A stretch of 64,000 nt of DNA, from the NCBI GenBank assembly GCA_964425255.1, contig CAYRMV010000002.1, positions 26,880-90,879 on the forward strand. Reading direction: 5' to 3'. The translations under genes and the position numbers were made by a program. The DNA comes from CAYRMV01 sp964425255 (GTDB taxonomy: Bacteria > Bacteroidota > Bacteroidia > Flavobacteriales_D > Crocinitomicaceae). Each line of letters starts with the position of its first letter. The first letter of the stretch is position 1. Of this stretch, positions 8,975 to 17,957 are shown piece by piece. A model generated the notes under the pieces. That model was not told the origin of the DNA. It saw only the letters and a list, made by a program, of their open reading frames with translations, and did no database searches.

Positions 8975-9129
8975 ACCATCATTGGAACTACTACTACAAA
9001 TGTTTCAGTAATGTGAGCATAGTTGAAAAGCAGTTTTTGAAGTTTACTGTTAGGTTAGGTATTAGAGAGACTATGTGAAGTTTTTAGGAGTTATTGATTT
9101 ACAGAAGCCCGGATTTTTTCGGGCTTTTG
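8975..9129 (+). ncRNA. candidate small RNA between acs and ScfR regulator
   Basis: The 348-bp gap between acs and the converging regulator gene holds a TATATTTG box and, about 135 bp later, a terminator with its T-run on the plus strand. The three ATGs in between reach stops within four codons, so no protein is likely. The segment carries TGAAGTTT twice. A transcript of about 150 nt is inferred from these signals; I do not recognise a known RNA family, and the 5' end is an estimate. Confidence 0.35.
9105..9126 (+). terminator. hairpin terminator without upstream ORF
   Basis: AAGCCCG at 9105-9111 pairs with CGGGCTT at 9120-9126 around a GATTTTTT loop, then TTG and a T-rich tract on the plus strand. 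acs already has its own terminator 200 bp earlier, so this one suggests a separate transcript. On the minus strand it lacks a T-run. Confidence 0.65.
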
Positions 9130-9207
9130 TAGTTTATTTCATTTTTATATTTACCTAAATTGGTAATCCGTTAATTTTCAAGAAATTATTTTCGTAATAG
9201 AATAAAT

Positions 9208-10692
9208 TCATTCTTTGCCGAATTTCGACATCAGTTCATCCACAACACGGTCTGTTTCTTGAAATCGTTGCTCACGTTCTAATATACTCGGAGGAGCTAC
9301 GCGATCCGTACAGTCTAAAATCGAACAAGTTTCACAAGTAACACCTACAGTACTTTTTGGAATCGCTTCATCTTGTAGAAATTGAATTTTGTTTTGAGCT
9401 GCTGCATTCACATGAATTCCCAACGCGATACTGCGATAATATCCACCTCGGATGGGGTCTTTTGTTGCCGAACATAAAACCAAATAGTTGTTTTCAGATC
9501 GATTGAAATGAGAAATTTGTACATCTATCAAATGATCCAAGTTTGTTTTTGGTAATTGAGCAACATTTTTAATAGCAATCCAACGTCGGCAATGCTGCTG
9601 ATGGTTTTCATTACCATGAGGTTCATGCGTTGTTGTGATATGCAATTCTTTTGTTAGTTGAAATGAATTTCGCTCTGGTTTGTGACGCATTCGGAGAAAA
9701 AACAAACTTTTCAAGCCAAAATCTTTGGGTAAAATGTTAGTCAACCGTTGGTAAAATGTTTCTGGTGAATCGGTAAACTGGTAAATTATTTTTTCTAATT
9801 CCTGTGAATCAAATTCTTTTTTCTCAAAGAATTGCTTCATTTCTGCAACAAGTCTTTTACGTGGAATCATCAATGCTCCAGCAAAATAACTGGCATAGAA
9901 ATTATTCAAAACTTGGTCAAACGTTTCAAATTTAATCCATGAAAAAGTATACAATCGGTCAGTAATCTGTAAGTAATTGTATGCGATTTCTTTTGCGTAA
10001 ATAAATGCTCTTTGCGATTCATCTGTTTCTTTCGATATGAGCAATGTTTTGGTCGATGGTACAAATACAGAACGCAAATTGGATAATTCTTTGTGTTGTT
10101 CCAATTCATCGTTGTTAATCGTGTATCCATATTCTTCAATCAAAATATCTTCCAGTTCTTGTGCTGTCAATTTGTGATTTGTAGAGATAGAATACGCTTT
10201 TGAGAAATTAACAGCTTCTTGTTCTACCCAGTCAAAATAATTGTTATTCGCCTCTTGGTATGATCGCAAAGCCGCCAAATAGAAGTTTTCTCTTCGTACA
10301 TTGTATTGTTTTGATATTTCAATTAATGTCGATATGAATGCATTTACTTTTAAAGGTGCTTCTGCGATGATATCAATTAAATCTGCTTCGCGAATTCCAA
10401 ATAATTCTAATGGAATTTCCTTCAAAATTCGAGACTGTAAAATTTCCCCTATGGGAGCTAGATTTTTATCCAATTTCAGTGAAACCAAATGATCATACGT
10501 TGTTTCTAATGCTTCTGAAAGGAGAAGAATCTTGTCTCTTTTAGGATATTTTTTTCCTTTTTCAATTTCATTCAGGTATGATTTTGAAAGTCCCGTAATT
10601 TTTGACAAGCCAAACAAAGATAGATTTCGATCTGTCCTTATTTGTTTCAATTTTAATCCAAAAATTAATCGAATATACTCTTCTTCAATCAT
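9208..10692 (-). CDS. RamB/ScfR-type short-chain fatty-acid regulator (XRE + DUF2083)
   Basis: The 494-residue protein has an N-terminal XRE helix-turn-helix (LKLKQIRTDRNLSLFGLSKI then GLSKSYLNEIEKG). The middle part resembles IrrE/ImmA-like regions but lacks an HExxH. The C-terminus has the cysteine cluster CETCSILDC followed by DRVAPPS, typical of DUF2083. RamB and ScfR proteins of this build control acetate, propionate and glyoxylate genes in other bacteria, which fits the acs gene facing it. A longer in-frame start at 10761 is rejected because it would run through the LacI gene terminator; ATG at 10692 begins MIEEEYIRL. A palindrome lies 16 bp upstream of this ATG. Confidence 0.85.
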   Translation of the reverse strand: MIEEEYIRLIFGLKLKQIRTDRNLSLFGLSKITGLSKSYLNEIEKGKKYPKRDKILLLSEALETTYDHLVSLKLDKNLAPIGEILQSRILKEIPLELFGIREADLIDIIAEAPLKVNAFISTLIEISKQYNVRRENFYLAALRSYQEANNNYFDWVEQEAVNFSKAYSISTNHKLTAQELEDILIEEYGYTINNDELEQHKELSNLRSVFVPSTKTLLISKETDESQRAFIYAKEIAYNYLQITDRLYTFSWIKFETFDQVLNNFYASYFAGALMIPRKRLVAEMKQFFEKKEFDSQELEKIIYQFTDSPETFYQRLTNILPKDFGLKSLFFLRMRHKPERNSFQLTKELHITTTHEPHGNENHQQHCRRWIAIKNVAQLPKTNLDHLIDVQISHFNRSENNYLVLCSATKDPIRGGYYRSIALGIHVNAAAQNKIQFLQDEAIPKSTVGVTCETCSILDCTDRVAPPSILEREQRFQETDRVVDELMSKFGKE

Positions 10693-10707
10693 GCGAAATA
10701 TTATTTG

Positions 10708-10724
10708 CCTTTGACAAACAAAGG
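10708..10724. promoter_or_regulatory. candidate operator upstream of ScfR-like gene
   Basis: CCTTTG at 10708-10713 and CAAAGG at 10719-10724 form a perfect 6-bp inverted repeat with a 5-bp spacer. On the minus strand it overlaps CACCTTTG, one base from the TAnnTTTG promoter box. A repressor bound here would block its own promoter, so autoregulation is plausible. Confidence 0.4.
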
Positions 10725-10746
10725 TGCGATTTTTTCTTAGACAAAA

Positions 10747-10775
10747 AAAGCTGTTCTTCAACGAGGAACAGCTTT
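10747..10775 (-). terminator. rho-independent terminator of LacI gene
   Basis: AAAGCTGTTC at 10747-10756 pairs with GAACAGCTTT at 10766-10775 around a 9-nt loop; on the minus strand a run of seven T follows. It ends the LacI-gene transcript and separates it from the ScfR-like gene. Confidence 0.85.
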
Positions 10776-10796
10776 ACAAATTATTTATTTGATTTC

Positions 10797-11768
10797 TTAA
10801 TGCGAACTTCGTTCATTAAAAACACAATTCAAAAACAAATGATTGCCTCTTTTTTGTTCTGCTTCCAAGCGTTTCATCAACTGAGAAACTGTATGCATTC
10901 CTATTTCATGAATTGGCTGACGTAGCGCCGAAATACTCGGATTTGTATATGCAAAAGCTAAGTCATCTTCAAATGACAAAACTTTCAACTCATTCGGAAC
11001 TTGAATTTTATACGATTGAATTAAATCCAAACATTGCAATGTTGCAGTTGAATCGATGCTCAATACGGCATCATATCCAGCTTGAATCGGATTGGATTTT
11101 ACTAGTTCACGACTTGTTAATAGCTCAAATGAGATTCCAGCTTCTTGTGCTGCCTTACTTACACCATTAATTCTTGCCTGCACCGAGTGTGCATTTGTTT
11201 CATGGTGAACAACTGCAAGTTTTTTTGGTTTCGAAGAAAATTTACTCACCAATTCATGCGCTTCTTTGTAGTAATCAATTCCTACAAAATCACCAAATTC
11301 ATCCGCAATGCGATCCATGAAAACCACTGGAATTGGCGTGTTATCAAGCAAAGGTTGTAATGGAGCCACTTCGTTACAGTGAACAATAATCATTCCGTCA
11401 ATCGAGCGATTAATCAATTCTTCCACCAATTCAATCTCCAAACTAGGATCGTCATTCGTGTTGACAATGAATACATTATATCCTTTTGTAAACAATTCTT
11501 GTTGAATCATTTTACTCAAACCCGCATAAAGTGGTTTGGTGATATCTGGAACAACTAATCCAACTGTTTTTGTTTTCCCTTCACGCAAACTTTTAGCAAA
11601 AAAATTAGGAACATAGTTGAGTTCTTTGGCTTTTTCGCGAATGGCTTTTTGTGTTTCGGGACTAATATTATATTGATCTCCTTTGTCATTTAATACAAAT
11701 GAAACGGTTGACTTCGATATTCCGAGACTCGAAGCTATATCGGCTAATGAGACTTTTTTACTGGACAC
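10797..11768 (-). CDS. LacI-family transcriptional regulator
   Basis: The 323-residue protein has a classic LacI helix-turn-helix (VSLADIASSLGISKSTVSFV) and hinge helix (NYVPNFFAKSLREGKTKTVG). A periplasmic-binding-type effector domain follows (GLVVPDITKPLYAGLSKMI; SIDGMIIVHC; VVFMDRI). It is 21 bp downstream of gpsA on the same strand and closed by its own terminator, so the two may be cotranscribed. No sugar-use genes lie nearby, so the effector and targets cannot be read from context. Confidence 0.9.
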   Translation of the reverse strand: MSSKKVSLADIASSLGISKSTVSFVLNDKGDQYNISPETQKAIREKAKELNYVPNFFAKSLREGKTKTVGLVVPDITKPLYAGLSKMIQQELFTKGYNVFIVNTNDDPSLEIELVEELINRSIDGMIIVHCNEVAPLQPLLDNTPIPVVFMDRIADEFGDFVGIDYYKEAHELVSKFSSKPKKLAVVHHETNAHSVQARINGVSKAAQEAGISFELLTSRELVKSNPIQAGYDAVLSIDSTATLQCLDLIQSYKIQVPNELKVLSFEDDLAFAYTNPSISALRQPIHEIGMHTVSQLMKRLEAEQKRGNHLFLNCVFNERSSH

Positions 11769-11789
11769 TTTAATTCGATTTTTGGATGA

Positions 11790-12788
11790 TTAACTCAATT
11801 TGTCTGTCAAGATACGCATTTCTATTACAGGTGAAATACGTTCATACAGAATATTATATACCGCTTCAACGATCGGCATTTCGACTTGGAATTTTTTGTT
11901 GATTTCAACGACACTTTTTACAGCAAAATATCCTTCTGCTATCATATCCATCTCCAATTGTGCTGTTTTTACCGAATATCCTTTTCCAATCATAAAACCA
12001 AAGGTGCGATTGCGAGAAAATTTGGAATAAGCAGTAACCAACAAATCACCTAAGTAAGCACTTGATTTCACATCTCGGTGAATCGGGCTAACTTCGTCAA
12101 TAAAATTTTCTATTTCTTGTATTGCATTGGATATCAATACGGCTTGAAAATTATCGCCATATCCCAATCCCGCACAAATTCCCGAAGCGATGGAATACAC
12201 ATTTTTTAGAATAGCAGAAAGTTCTGTTCCAAATAAATCATCTGAAACGGTTGTTTTGATGTACCTACATGCTAACAAATCAGCCATTGTGTCTGCAATT
12301 CCTTCGTCTTGACAAGCAATAGTGAGGTACGATAAACGTTCCAATGCAACTTCTTCCGCGTGACAAGGACCACAAATAATCCCAATTTTAGAATAAGGAG
12401 TTTGAAATGTTTTGTGAATGTATCTTGCTGGAATGGCGTTGTATTCAGGAACGATTCCTTTTACAGCTGAAAAAACTGCTTTCCCTTCAAATAATTTGGG
12501 TGAAATGTGCTCGAACAATTTGTATAAAAAAGCAGATGGTGTGGCTATGATGACTATATCTGCGGGTTCGATAATTTCTTCTAAATTGGTGGAAACATTG
12601 ATTTTATTCAAATCAAATTCCACAGATTGCAGGTATCGTGGATTGTGACGATATTTCAGAATGTGAGCAACTTGTCCGTCACTTCGCATCCACCAGTTTA
12701 CCGATGTAAGGTTGTTACATAGGATTTTCACCAATGCTGTTGCCCAACTTCCTCCTCCAATTACTGCTATTTTTTTTGGTTTATCCAT
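11790..12788 (-). CDS. gpsA: NAD(P)-dependent glycerol-3-phosphate dehydrogenase
   Basis: The 332-residue cytoplasmic enzyme reduces dihydroxyacetone phosphate to sn-glycerol 3-phosphate for phospholipid synthesis. It has the Rossmann motif IAVIGGGSWATAL, the motif FSAVKGI, the segment ICGPCHAEEVALE and the catalytic region ILKNVYSIASGICAGLGYGDN. I chose ATG 12788 (MDKPKKIAV) because a TACCTTTG promoter box at 12805-12812 sits inside the longer reading frame starting at 12827. Length is typical of the family. Confidence 0.95.
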   Translation of the reverse strand: MDKPKKIAVIGGGSWATALVKILCNNLTSVNWWMRSDGQVAHILKYRHNPRYLQSVEFDLNKINVSTNLEEIIEPADIVIIATPSAFLYKLFEHISPKLFEGKAVFSAVKGIVPEYNAIPARYIHKTFQTPYSKIGIICGPCHAEEVALERLSYLTIACQDEGIADTMADLLACRYIKTTVSDDLFGTELSAILKNVYSIASGICAGLGYGDNFQAVLISNAIQEIENFIDEVSPIHRDVKSSAYLGDLLVTAYSKFSRNRTFGFMIGKGYSVKTAQLEMDMIAEGYFAVKSVVEINKKFQVEMPIVEAVYNILYERISPVIEMRILTDKLS

Positions 12789-12804
12789 TTTCAAATCTGC
12801 CCTG

Positions 12805-12812
12805 CAAAGGTA
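12805..12812 (-). promoter_or_regulatory. -7 promoter box of gpsA (TACCTTTG)
   Basis: An exact TAnnTTTG match on the minus strand, 16 bp upstream of the chosen gpsA ATG. It rules out the longer gpsA start. Confidence 0.55.
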
Positions 12813-12892
12813 CGCTAACTTTTTCAACTGTTAGATAATCACGCCTTTTTTTCTCATAGACGTCAACTTTTGGAATCTAATTAATTTTGATT

Positions 12893-15800
12893 TTAAGAAA
12901 AATTCATTTTCCAACCTCGATTTTTTAAAGTTGAAATAAATGTAAATAGAGCCTGTGCATTTGGTATTTGGTTTTCAATTTGATGTATTGTGATTTGATT
13001 TCCATTGATTTCAGGGTCAATGTTGTATGGGAATTTTATTAAACTATTTTCAGTTGAATTTTCAAGATTCATCACATAACGTTTCAACAGTTCGATAGAT
13101 TCATTGTTTGTCGGTGGGAAATCTTCCGCTTTGACCGATGAGAAAAAATGGATTTCTTGTTGCGCTCTACTGAAAAGGACGTTCAATCTTTTCGCTCCTT
13201 GACTCGAATTGATTGGGCCCATTCTTAATTCAAATTTTCCACTTGGATTTTTTCCATAACCCAAACTAATTAGTAAAATTCCGCATTCGTCTCCTTGTAT
13301 TTGTTCCAACGGACGAAAGAAAAAGTCATTTTCTTCTATTTTTTGCTCAAAAAGAAATTGTGTTTTTGGGGAAAGTTTACTCCAAATTAGCTTGCTCTGT
13401 TTTTCAGAAAATGCAACCACACCCAATGATTTAACTCGATTGATATGTGTTTCGATCCATGTTGCAATCGCTTGAGCTTCTGGGTGATTAGTCCCTGCTT
13501 CGTAAATGCCATTTTCGATAAAATGCCAATTGAGTGGTTTTTGAGCATGTTTCGCAGATGGAAAAACAAGCAGTTTTTTATCGTAAAAATAGGTGTTCGA
13601 AAACGCGATTAGTGCAGAATGTTCACTGCGATAATGATGGTGTAAAAAGCAAGAATTTAAGTGAAATTTTGCTTGATGTAGAACGTCGTGTCCGAGTTGA
13701 ATGTGATTAAAATAAGAACTTGGAGGCATTTGTTGTTCATCTCCTGCGATCACAATTCGTTTACTTCGTTGTAAGGATCCGAGAATGTGGGGAACCGGAA
13801 TTTGACTTGCTTCATCCACCAAACACCAGTCAAAATAATTTGTTTCAAATGGAATTTGTTTGGAAACTTCTGCGGGCGTTGCTAACCATATTGGACAGAT
13901 TGTTTCTATCCATAAACGGGCATCCGATTGGATTAATTCGCGAAAATGCAAGTGGTTGCGCGATTTTGAAAATTGCTTGATCAAAATTGCTTTTCCTTTT
14001 TTAAGTTGAATTCTTTTTTCTCGTTGTTCTGCATTTAGTTTCGCAGGGTTGGCACGAAGCAATTCATGGTATGCGTGGAATTGTCTACATTTCAACGCAT
14101 GAATTTCTTCGATTGTTGCTTTTTGTTCCCGTTCAATGGCTTGTTCAATTGCTTCTATTTGTTCCAAGAGTTTTGCTCCAGACCAATGAACTAAATCTGG
14201 GAATTGACCTTCCAGTTTTATCCAGTTTGATTTGATTACATAGTTCTCTGCATCTTCCAAGTCATTCGCATAAGCCAGTATTTGAAGACCATTCGAGCCG
14301 ATTTTTTCCCATAAAGATTGCTTTGAAACAAGTTGTTTAAACGATTCCGAACATAATTGTTGACAAAATTCGACTAGATTTAACTTTTGATCGTAATTGA
14401 TTACGTTCTTTAATGTGTTTAGACAGGTTTTTAAATCTTTGTTATTGTTCAGTTCGTCTTTAATCTCTTCTGAAAGATGTGATATTTCATGTAATCTAGA
14501 AGCATGATTGGACCAATTTGAAATAAAATGCTGAATCGGGGCGTTTTCAATTTCAGGCTGTTGAATCTGAAACGCTGCATAATCAGTCAATAATTTTTTT
14601 CGCTGATTTTCAAGGATTAAGTATTTTTTCCAATCTTCTAAATGTGAAATAGAAAAAGGAATGGTTGGATGTAAATACGCTTGAATTTGTTTCTTTTGCT
14701 TAATTCTTGTCCAGAAATTTGTTGGTGGGTTGTTGAGCCAATTTTCGATTTGAAGCAAACTAGGTTCTATTTTCCAAACGGATTTATAACGTTGAACGGT
14801 TTCCCATTCCAACATAAATTGATTCCAACGTTGTGTGATTTTTTTCCATTTAAGCTGTTTTTTTTCTTGTTGAATCCATGGATATTGAATAAAAAAGCTG
14901 TGTTCATAAAGAGACAAAAACACCTGTTGCGCTAATCGATTTTCAAAATCCTGCAAGGTGTTGATATGTAGCCTTGTTAAGATTTTTTCTAATTCTTTTG
15001 CGAGATAACGAAGGTCATCGGAAAATACGTTGTAATTGCTCCAAATACTTGGTTTTATTGCTGTTAATAAAAATCGTTCCGTTTCATTTGGAAAATATTC
15101 GAGCCAGTATTTTTTCTGATTTTTCCACTCTTTTAGTGTGATCGGTAAATCAACCCAAGGAGTTTTATGCCAAGAACCTTTGGACGTAATTTCTTTGAAT
15201 TCCCAAAATGAAACACCTGAAAGAAGTTCTTTCTGCTTCAACCGTTCCAACCGTTGTTGCAATACATTCAGTCTCATTTCAGCTTCAGGAAGAACGGTTT
15301 TTTTCCTTTCAGTTGATGTCAAGGCTAGATTTTCCCAAACACGATGAAGCTGTTGGTACCATTCGCTTCTTTTTTGTTTTCCAGACAAAACCAAAAGGTA
15401 ATCACTTAACCCGAGTTGTTCCAGTTTTTTTTGTACCACATGCAAAGCTGATTTTTTTTCAGAAACAACCAAGGCATTTTGGGAAGTTTGAAGTATTTTA
15501 CCGAGTATTAACGTTAAAATTTGCGATTTACCAGTGCCTGGAGGACCTTGGATCACCAAATCTTCTTTTTCAATTTGAGTCAATATGTGTTTTTGATCAG
15601 AATCGACAGCAAGAATGTTTCCTATTGGAAAAATTATGGGTTCTCGAATAATTGGTGTTGGTTCACCTAAAAATAACTGTACTTGATTTTGCCATTCATC
15701 ACACAGATCTAGACTACGTAAGTCACGCAAAATCGCAAAACGATCTGGATGAAATAAGTCAATTCCGCTCAAGTGAACAAGCTCACAAGGAAAAGAGAAT

Positions 15801-16246
15801 TCCGCTAAAATTTGTTCAATCTGAACAATCATTTCCGTGAGCGATCCTGGTTGTACCTCCAAAGATATATTGGCTTCTTGTAAAAATAAATAATCCAAAT
15901 AAGGATTTATTTCCCAGTTCTCTTCCGAAAAGTGGAGTGTGATTTCACTAGAAAAGGGTGTTTTTTTTGATTCTAAAGGAGTTAAAAACAAAGGACTTGT
16001 GTAGCTTTTTTCGTCTTTTTTCCAAACCAAAAAGCCTCCAGCAAGCGCGAGCGGATTCACACCAGTTTCGCGAATGGAATCTTGCACTGTTTTTAGTTTT
16101 TTATTCCATGTAGCATTGTTTGAAAAGCGGATCTCTGATGTGGGTGGGATTTCTATTTTCTCGCCAAGAAAATGTACCAAACAGTCACTATCTGGAAATG
16201 CAGTTAGCGCTTGAATATAGGGTTTGAGTACATCTTTGTTTTTCAT
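12893..16246 (-). CDS. Upf1-like superfamily 1 DNA/RNA helicase with long coiled-coil insert
   Basis: This 1117-residue protein has a Walker A P-loop GPPGTGKS (Lys240) and, about 570 residues later, Walker B LVDEAS (Asp811, Glu812). Motif III AGDEQQMPPSSYF, motif IV around HYRSEHSALIAFSNTYF, and a motif VI region RLNVLFSRAQ follow. These place it in the Upf1/Dna2-like SF1B group. The space between motifs I and II is filled by a charged, Trp- and Gln-rich, mostly helical insert, longer than the usual 1B/1C insert. The first 200 residues are unassigned, and no nuclease domain is visible. It lies 3 bp after the quinone oxidoreductase gene start-to-stop junction in a minus-strand run. Its function could be repair or RNA metabolism. 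Confidence 0.8.
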   Translation of the reverse strand: MKNKDVLKPYIQALTAFPDSDCLVHFLGEKIEIPPTSEIRFSNNATWNKKLKTVQDSIRETGVNPLALAGGFLVWKKDEKSYTSPLFLTPLESKKTPFSSEITLHFSEENWEINPYLDYLFLQEANISLEVQPGSLTEMIVQIEQILAEFSFPCELVHLSGIDLFHPDRFAILRDLRSLDLCDEWQNQVQLFLGEPTPIIREPIIFPIGNILAVDSDQKHILTQIEKEDLVIQGPPGTGKSQILTLILGKILQTSQNALVVSEKKSALHVVQKKLEQLGLSDYLLVLSGKQKRSEWYQQLHRVWENLALTSTERKKTVLPEAEMRLNVLQQRLERLKQKELLSGVSFWEFKEITSKGSWHKTPWVDLPITLKEWKNQKKYWLEYFPNETERFLLTAIKPSIWSNYNVFSDDLRYLAKELEKILTRLHINTLQDFENRLAQQVFLSLYEHSFFIQYPWIQQEKKQLKWKKITQRWNQFMLEWETVQRYKSVWKIEPSLLQIENWLNNPPTNFWTRIKQKKQIQAYLHPTIPFSISHLEDWKKYLILENQRKKLLTDYAAFQIQQPEIENAPIQHFISNWSNHASRLHEISHLSEEIKDELNNNKDLKTCLNTLKNVINYDQKLNLVEFCQQLCSESFKQLVSKQSLWEKIGSNGLQILAYANDLEDAENYVIKSNWIKLEGQFPDLVHWSGAKLLEQIEAIEQAIEREQKATIEEIHALKCRQFHAYHELLRANPAKLNAEQREKRIQLKKGKAILIKQFSKSRNHLHFRELIQSDARLWIETICPIWLATPAEVSKQIPFETNYFDWCLVDEASQIPVPHILGSLQRSKRIVIAGDEQQMPPSSYFNHIQLGHDVLHQAKFHLNSCFLHHHYRSEHSALIAFSNTYFYDKKLLVFPSAKHAQKPLNWHFIENGIYEAGTNHPEAQAIATWIETHINRVKSLGVVAFSEKQSKLIWSKLSPKTQFLFEQKIEENDFFFRPLEQIQGDECGILLISLGYGKNPSGKFELRMGPINSSQGAKRLNVLFSRAQQEIHFFSSVKAEDFPPTNNESIELLKRYVMNLENSTENSLIKFPYNIDPEINGNQITIHQIENQIPNAQALFTFISTLKNRGWKMNFS

Positions 16247-16249
16247 TTA

Positions 16250-17284
16250 CTACCAAAAAATGACAATTTTACCTGTTGATTTTCCCGATTCTAACAATTC
16301 ATGGGCTTCTGCCAAGGATTCATACGAAAAACTTGCTCCTACTTCAACTTGTATTTCTTGTTCGAGTCGCATTCGAACCACTTCACGTAAACAATGGGTT
16401 AGAATTTCAGGACGATGATCTGCTATTTTTAACATATTTACTCCAAGTACATTTTTGGAGCGCATCATCAATCCAATCGGAACAACAATTCCCATTTTTC
16501 GGACAAAATTTAAGGTGGAGAAAAGGCCCCATTTTTTACCCGATCGTTCTGAACCACCAAATAAAATTAATCTACCTCCAGAGCCCAACATCCGCCAATC
16601 TTTTTTGAACGTTGAACCTGCAACAGGATTAAAACTTATATCTAATCTGTTTGCACCTAGTTTTGTTTTTAATTGTTCTTCGTAATCTTTTACGTTGTAG
16701 TTTATAACTTCATCTGCACCTAACTTTCGAACGATTTCAGTTTTAGCATCCGAACCAATTTTAGCATATACAATAGCACCTTTTGCTTTTGCCATTTGAA
16801 TCAATGCTGTGCCCACTCCTCCAGCTGCCGCATGAATTAAAACGCGATCACCAGGGAAAATATTGGTTAAATAGGACGACATGTAATAAGCTGTTACAAA
16901 CTGTGTGGAAAGTGCCATTGCTTCTGCTGCCGAAAGGGATCCAATTTCTGCTACAGCATAATCGAATGTAATCACCTCTTGTGCATATCCTCCAAAACGG
17001 GTGAAAGCAACAACTCGTTTACCCATCCAATTTGCATCTACTTTTTCACCGATAGCTGAAATTTTTCCGACCACTTCATATCCAATAACGGCTGGAAGTG
17101 GTGGCGCTTCACGGTATAATTTCAAACGAGCCATTACGTCGGCGTAGTTCAAACCAAAAGCTTCAACAGAAATTTGCACTTCATTTTCTGCTAATTTTTT
17201 TAATGAAATTGGTTTGAGTTCAAAAGCCTCTTGTGCTTTTCCATAAGATTTTAGAACCCAAGCTTTAGTCTCGTTTTTTTGCAT
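16250..17284 (-). CDS. VAT1-like zinc-free quinone oxidoreductase (MDR family)
   Basis: The 344-residue enzyme belongs to the medium-chain dehydrogenase/reductase superfamily, quinone oxidoreductase branch. Features are FGLNYADVMARLKLY near the substrate site, GYEVVGKISAIG, and the NADPH-binding loop AAAGGVGTALIQMAKAKGA. Structural zinc cysteines are absent, as expected for this branch. The segment FSTLNFVRKMGIVVP recalls VAT1-type proteins. Its start overlaps the end of rsmI by 20 bp, so the two genes are likely translated from one mRNA. The physiological substrate is unknown. Confidence 0.85.
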   Translation of the reverse strand: MQKNETKAWVLKSYGKAQEAFELKPISLKKLAENEVQISVEAFGLNYADVMARLKLYREAPPLPAVIGYEVVGKISAIGEKVDANWMGKRVVAFTRFGGYAQEVITFDYAVAEIGSLSAAEAMALSTQFVTAYYMSSYLTNIFPGDRVLIHAAAGGVGTALIQMAKAKGAIVYAKIGSDAKTEIVRKLGADEVINYNVKDYEEQLKTKLGANRLDISFNPVAGSTFKKDWRMLGSGGRLILFGGSERSGKKWGLFSTLNFVRKMGIVVPIGLMMRSKNVLGVNMLKIADHRPEILTHCLREVVRMRLEQEIQVEVGASFSYESLAEAHELLESGKSTGKIVIFW

Positions 17285-17945
17285 TTTTTCCTTCGATTAT
17301 TACAACAATTTCTCCTTTAGGCGGATTTTTTTCGTAATGTAACCGAACTTCTTCCGCTGTTCCTCGTTGATATTCTTCGTAAATTTTTGAAATCTCACGT
17401 ACGACACACACACGTCTGTCTCCTCCCATGAATTCTTCAATTTGCTGAAGACATTTCACCAAACGATGGGGAGATTCATACAAAACAACAGTGCGTTCTT
17501 CTTCCGCGATTTCTAAAAATTTGGTTTGACGTCCTTTTTTATGGGGTAAAAATCCTTCAAAGCAAAAACGATCCGATGGGAATCCACTTCCAACCAATGC
17601 AGGAATTAAAGCAGTTGGTCCAGGAAGACAAGAAACAGGAATTTGTGCTTCAATGCATGCACGGACTAATAAAAACCCTGGGTCTGAAATAGCAGGTGTT
17701 CCAGCATCTGATACCAGAACAGTGAGTTGATTCATTTTAATTTTTGAAACAACATGCTCTAAGGTCTTATGTTCATTGTGTGCATGAAATGGAATAACGG
17801 TCTTTTGAATTTCAAAATGATTCAATAATTTTTTCGTTACGCGTGTATCTTCCGCATAAATGCAATCTGCTTCTTTCAACATGCGTAATGCGCGAAGCGT
17901 AATGTCTTCTAAATTACCTACCGGTGTTGGAACGAGTATTAACAT
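17265..17945 (-). CDS. rsmI: 16S rRNA (cytidine1402-2'-O)-methyltransferase
   Basis: The 226-residue enzyme is a tetrapyrrole-methylase-fold rRNA methyltransferase. It has the N-terminal signature LVPTPVGNLEDITLRAL, YAEDTRVTKKLL, the SAM-site loop LVSDAGTPAISDPG and LPGPTALIPALVGSG. It is shorter than the roughly 286-residue E. coli enzyme and lacks most of the C-terminal helical domain. A TAACTTCG box ends just 4 nt before the ATG, which would give a leaderless mRNA. It lies 9 bp after the RDD gene and overlaps the oxidoreductase gene. Confidence 0.93.
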   Translation of the reverse strand: MLILVPTPVGNLEDITLRALRMLKEADCIYAEDTRVTKKLLNHFEIQKTVIPFHAHNEHKTLEHVVSKIKMNQLTVLVSDAGTPAISDPGFLLVRACIEAQIPVSCLPGPTALIPALVGSGFPSDRFCFEGFLPHKKGRQTKFLEIAEEERTVVLYESPHRLVKCLQQIEEFMGGDRRVCVVREISKIYEEYQRGTAEEVRLHYEKNPPKGEIVVIIEGKNAKKRD

Positions 17946-17949
17946 GCTG

Positions 17950-17957
17950 CGAAGTTA
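17950..17957 (-). promoter_or_regulatory. candidate -7 box abutting rsmI start (TAACTTCG)
   Basis: A TAnnTTyG variant on the minus strand ends 4 nt before the rsmI ATG. If used, transcription would begin at or next to the start codon. Confidence 0.3.

Noticed and set aside
10693..10761. N-terminal extension of the ScfR-like regulator
   Set aside because: It would run through the LacI-gene terminator and the regulator's own promoter-like box.
15208..15651. 147-codon ORF on the plus strand
   Set aside because: It is the antisense of the helicase gene, has no recognisable protein features, and codon use is that of a shadow frame.
12893..16246. Helicase as part of an anti-phage system
   Set aside because: Neighbours are rsmI, an oxidoreductase and gpsA; no nuclease or other defence gene is present.
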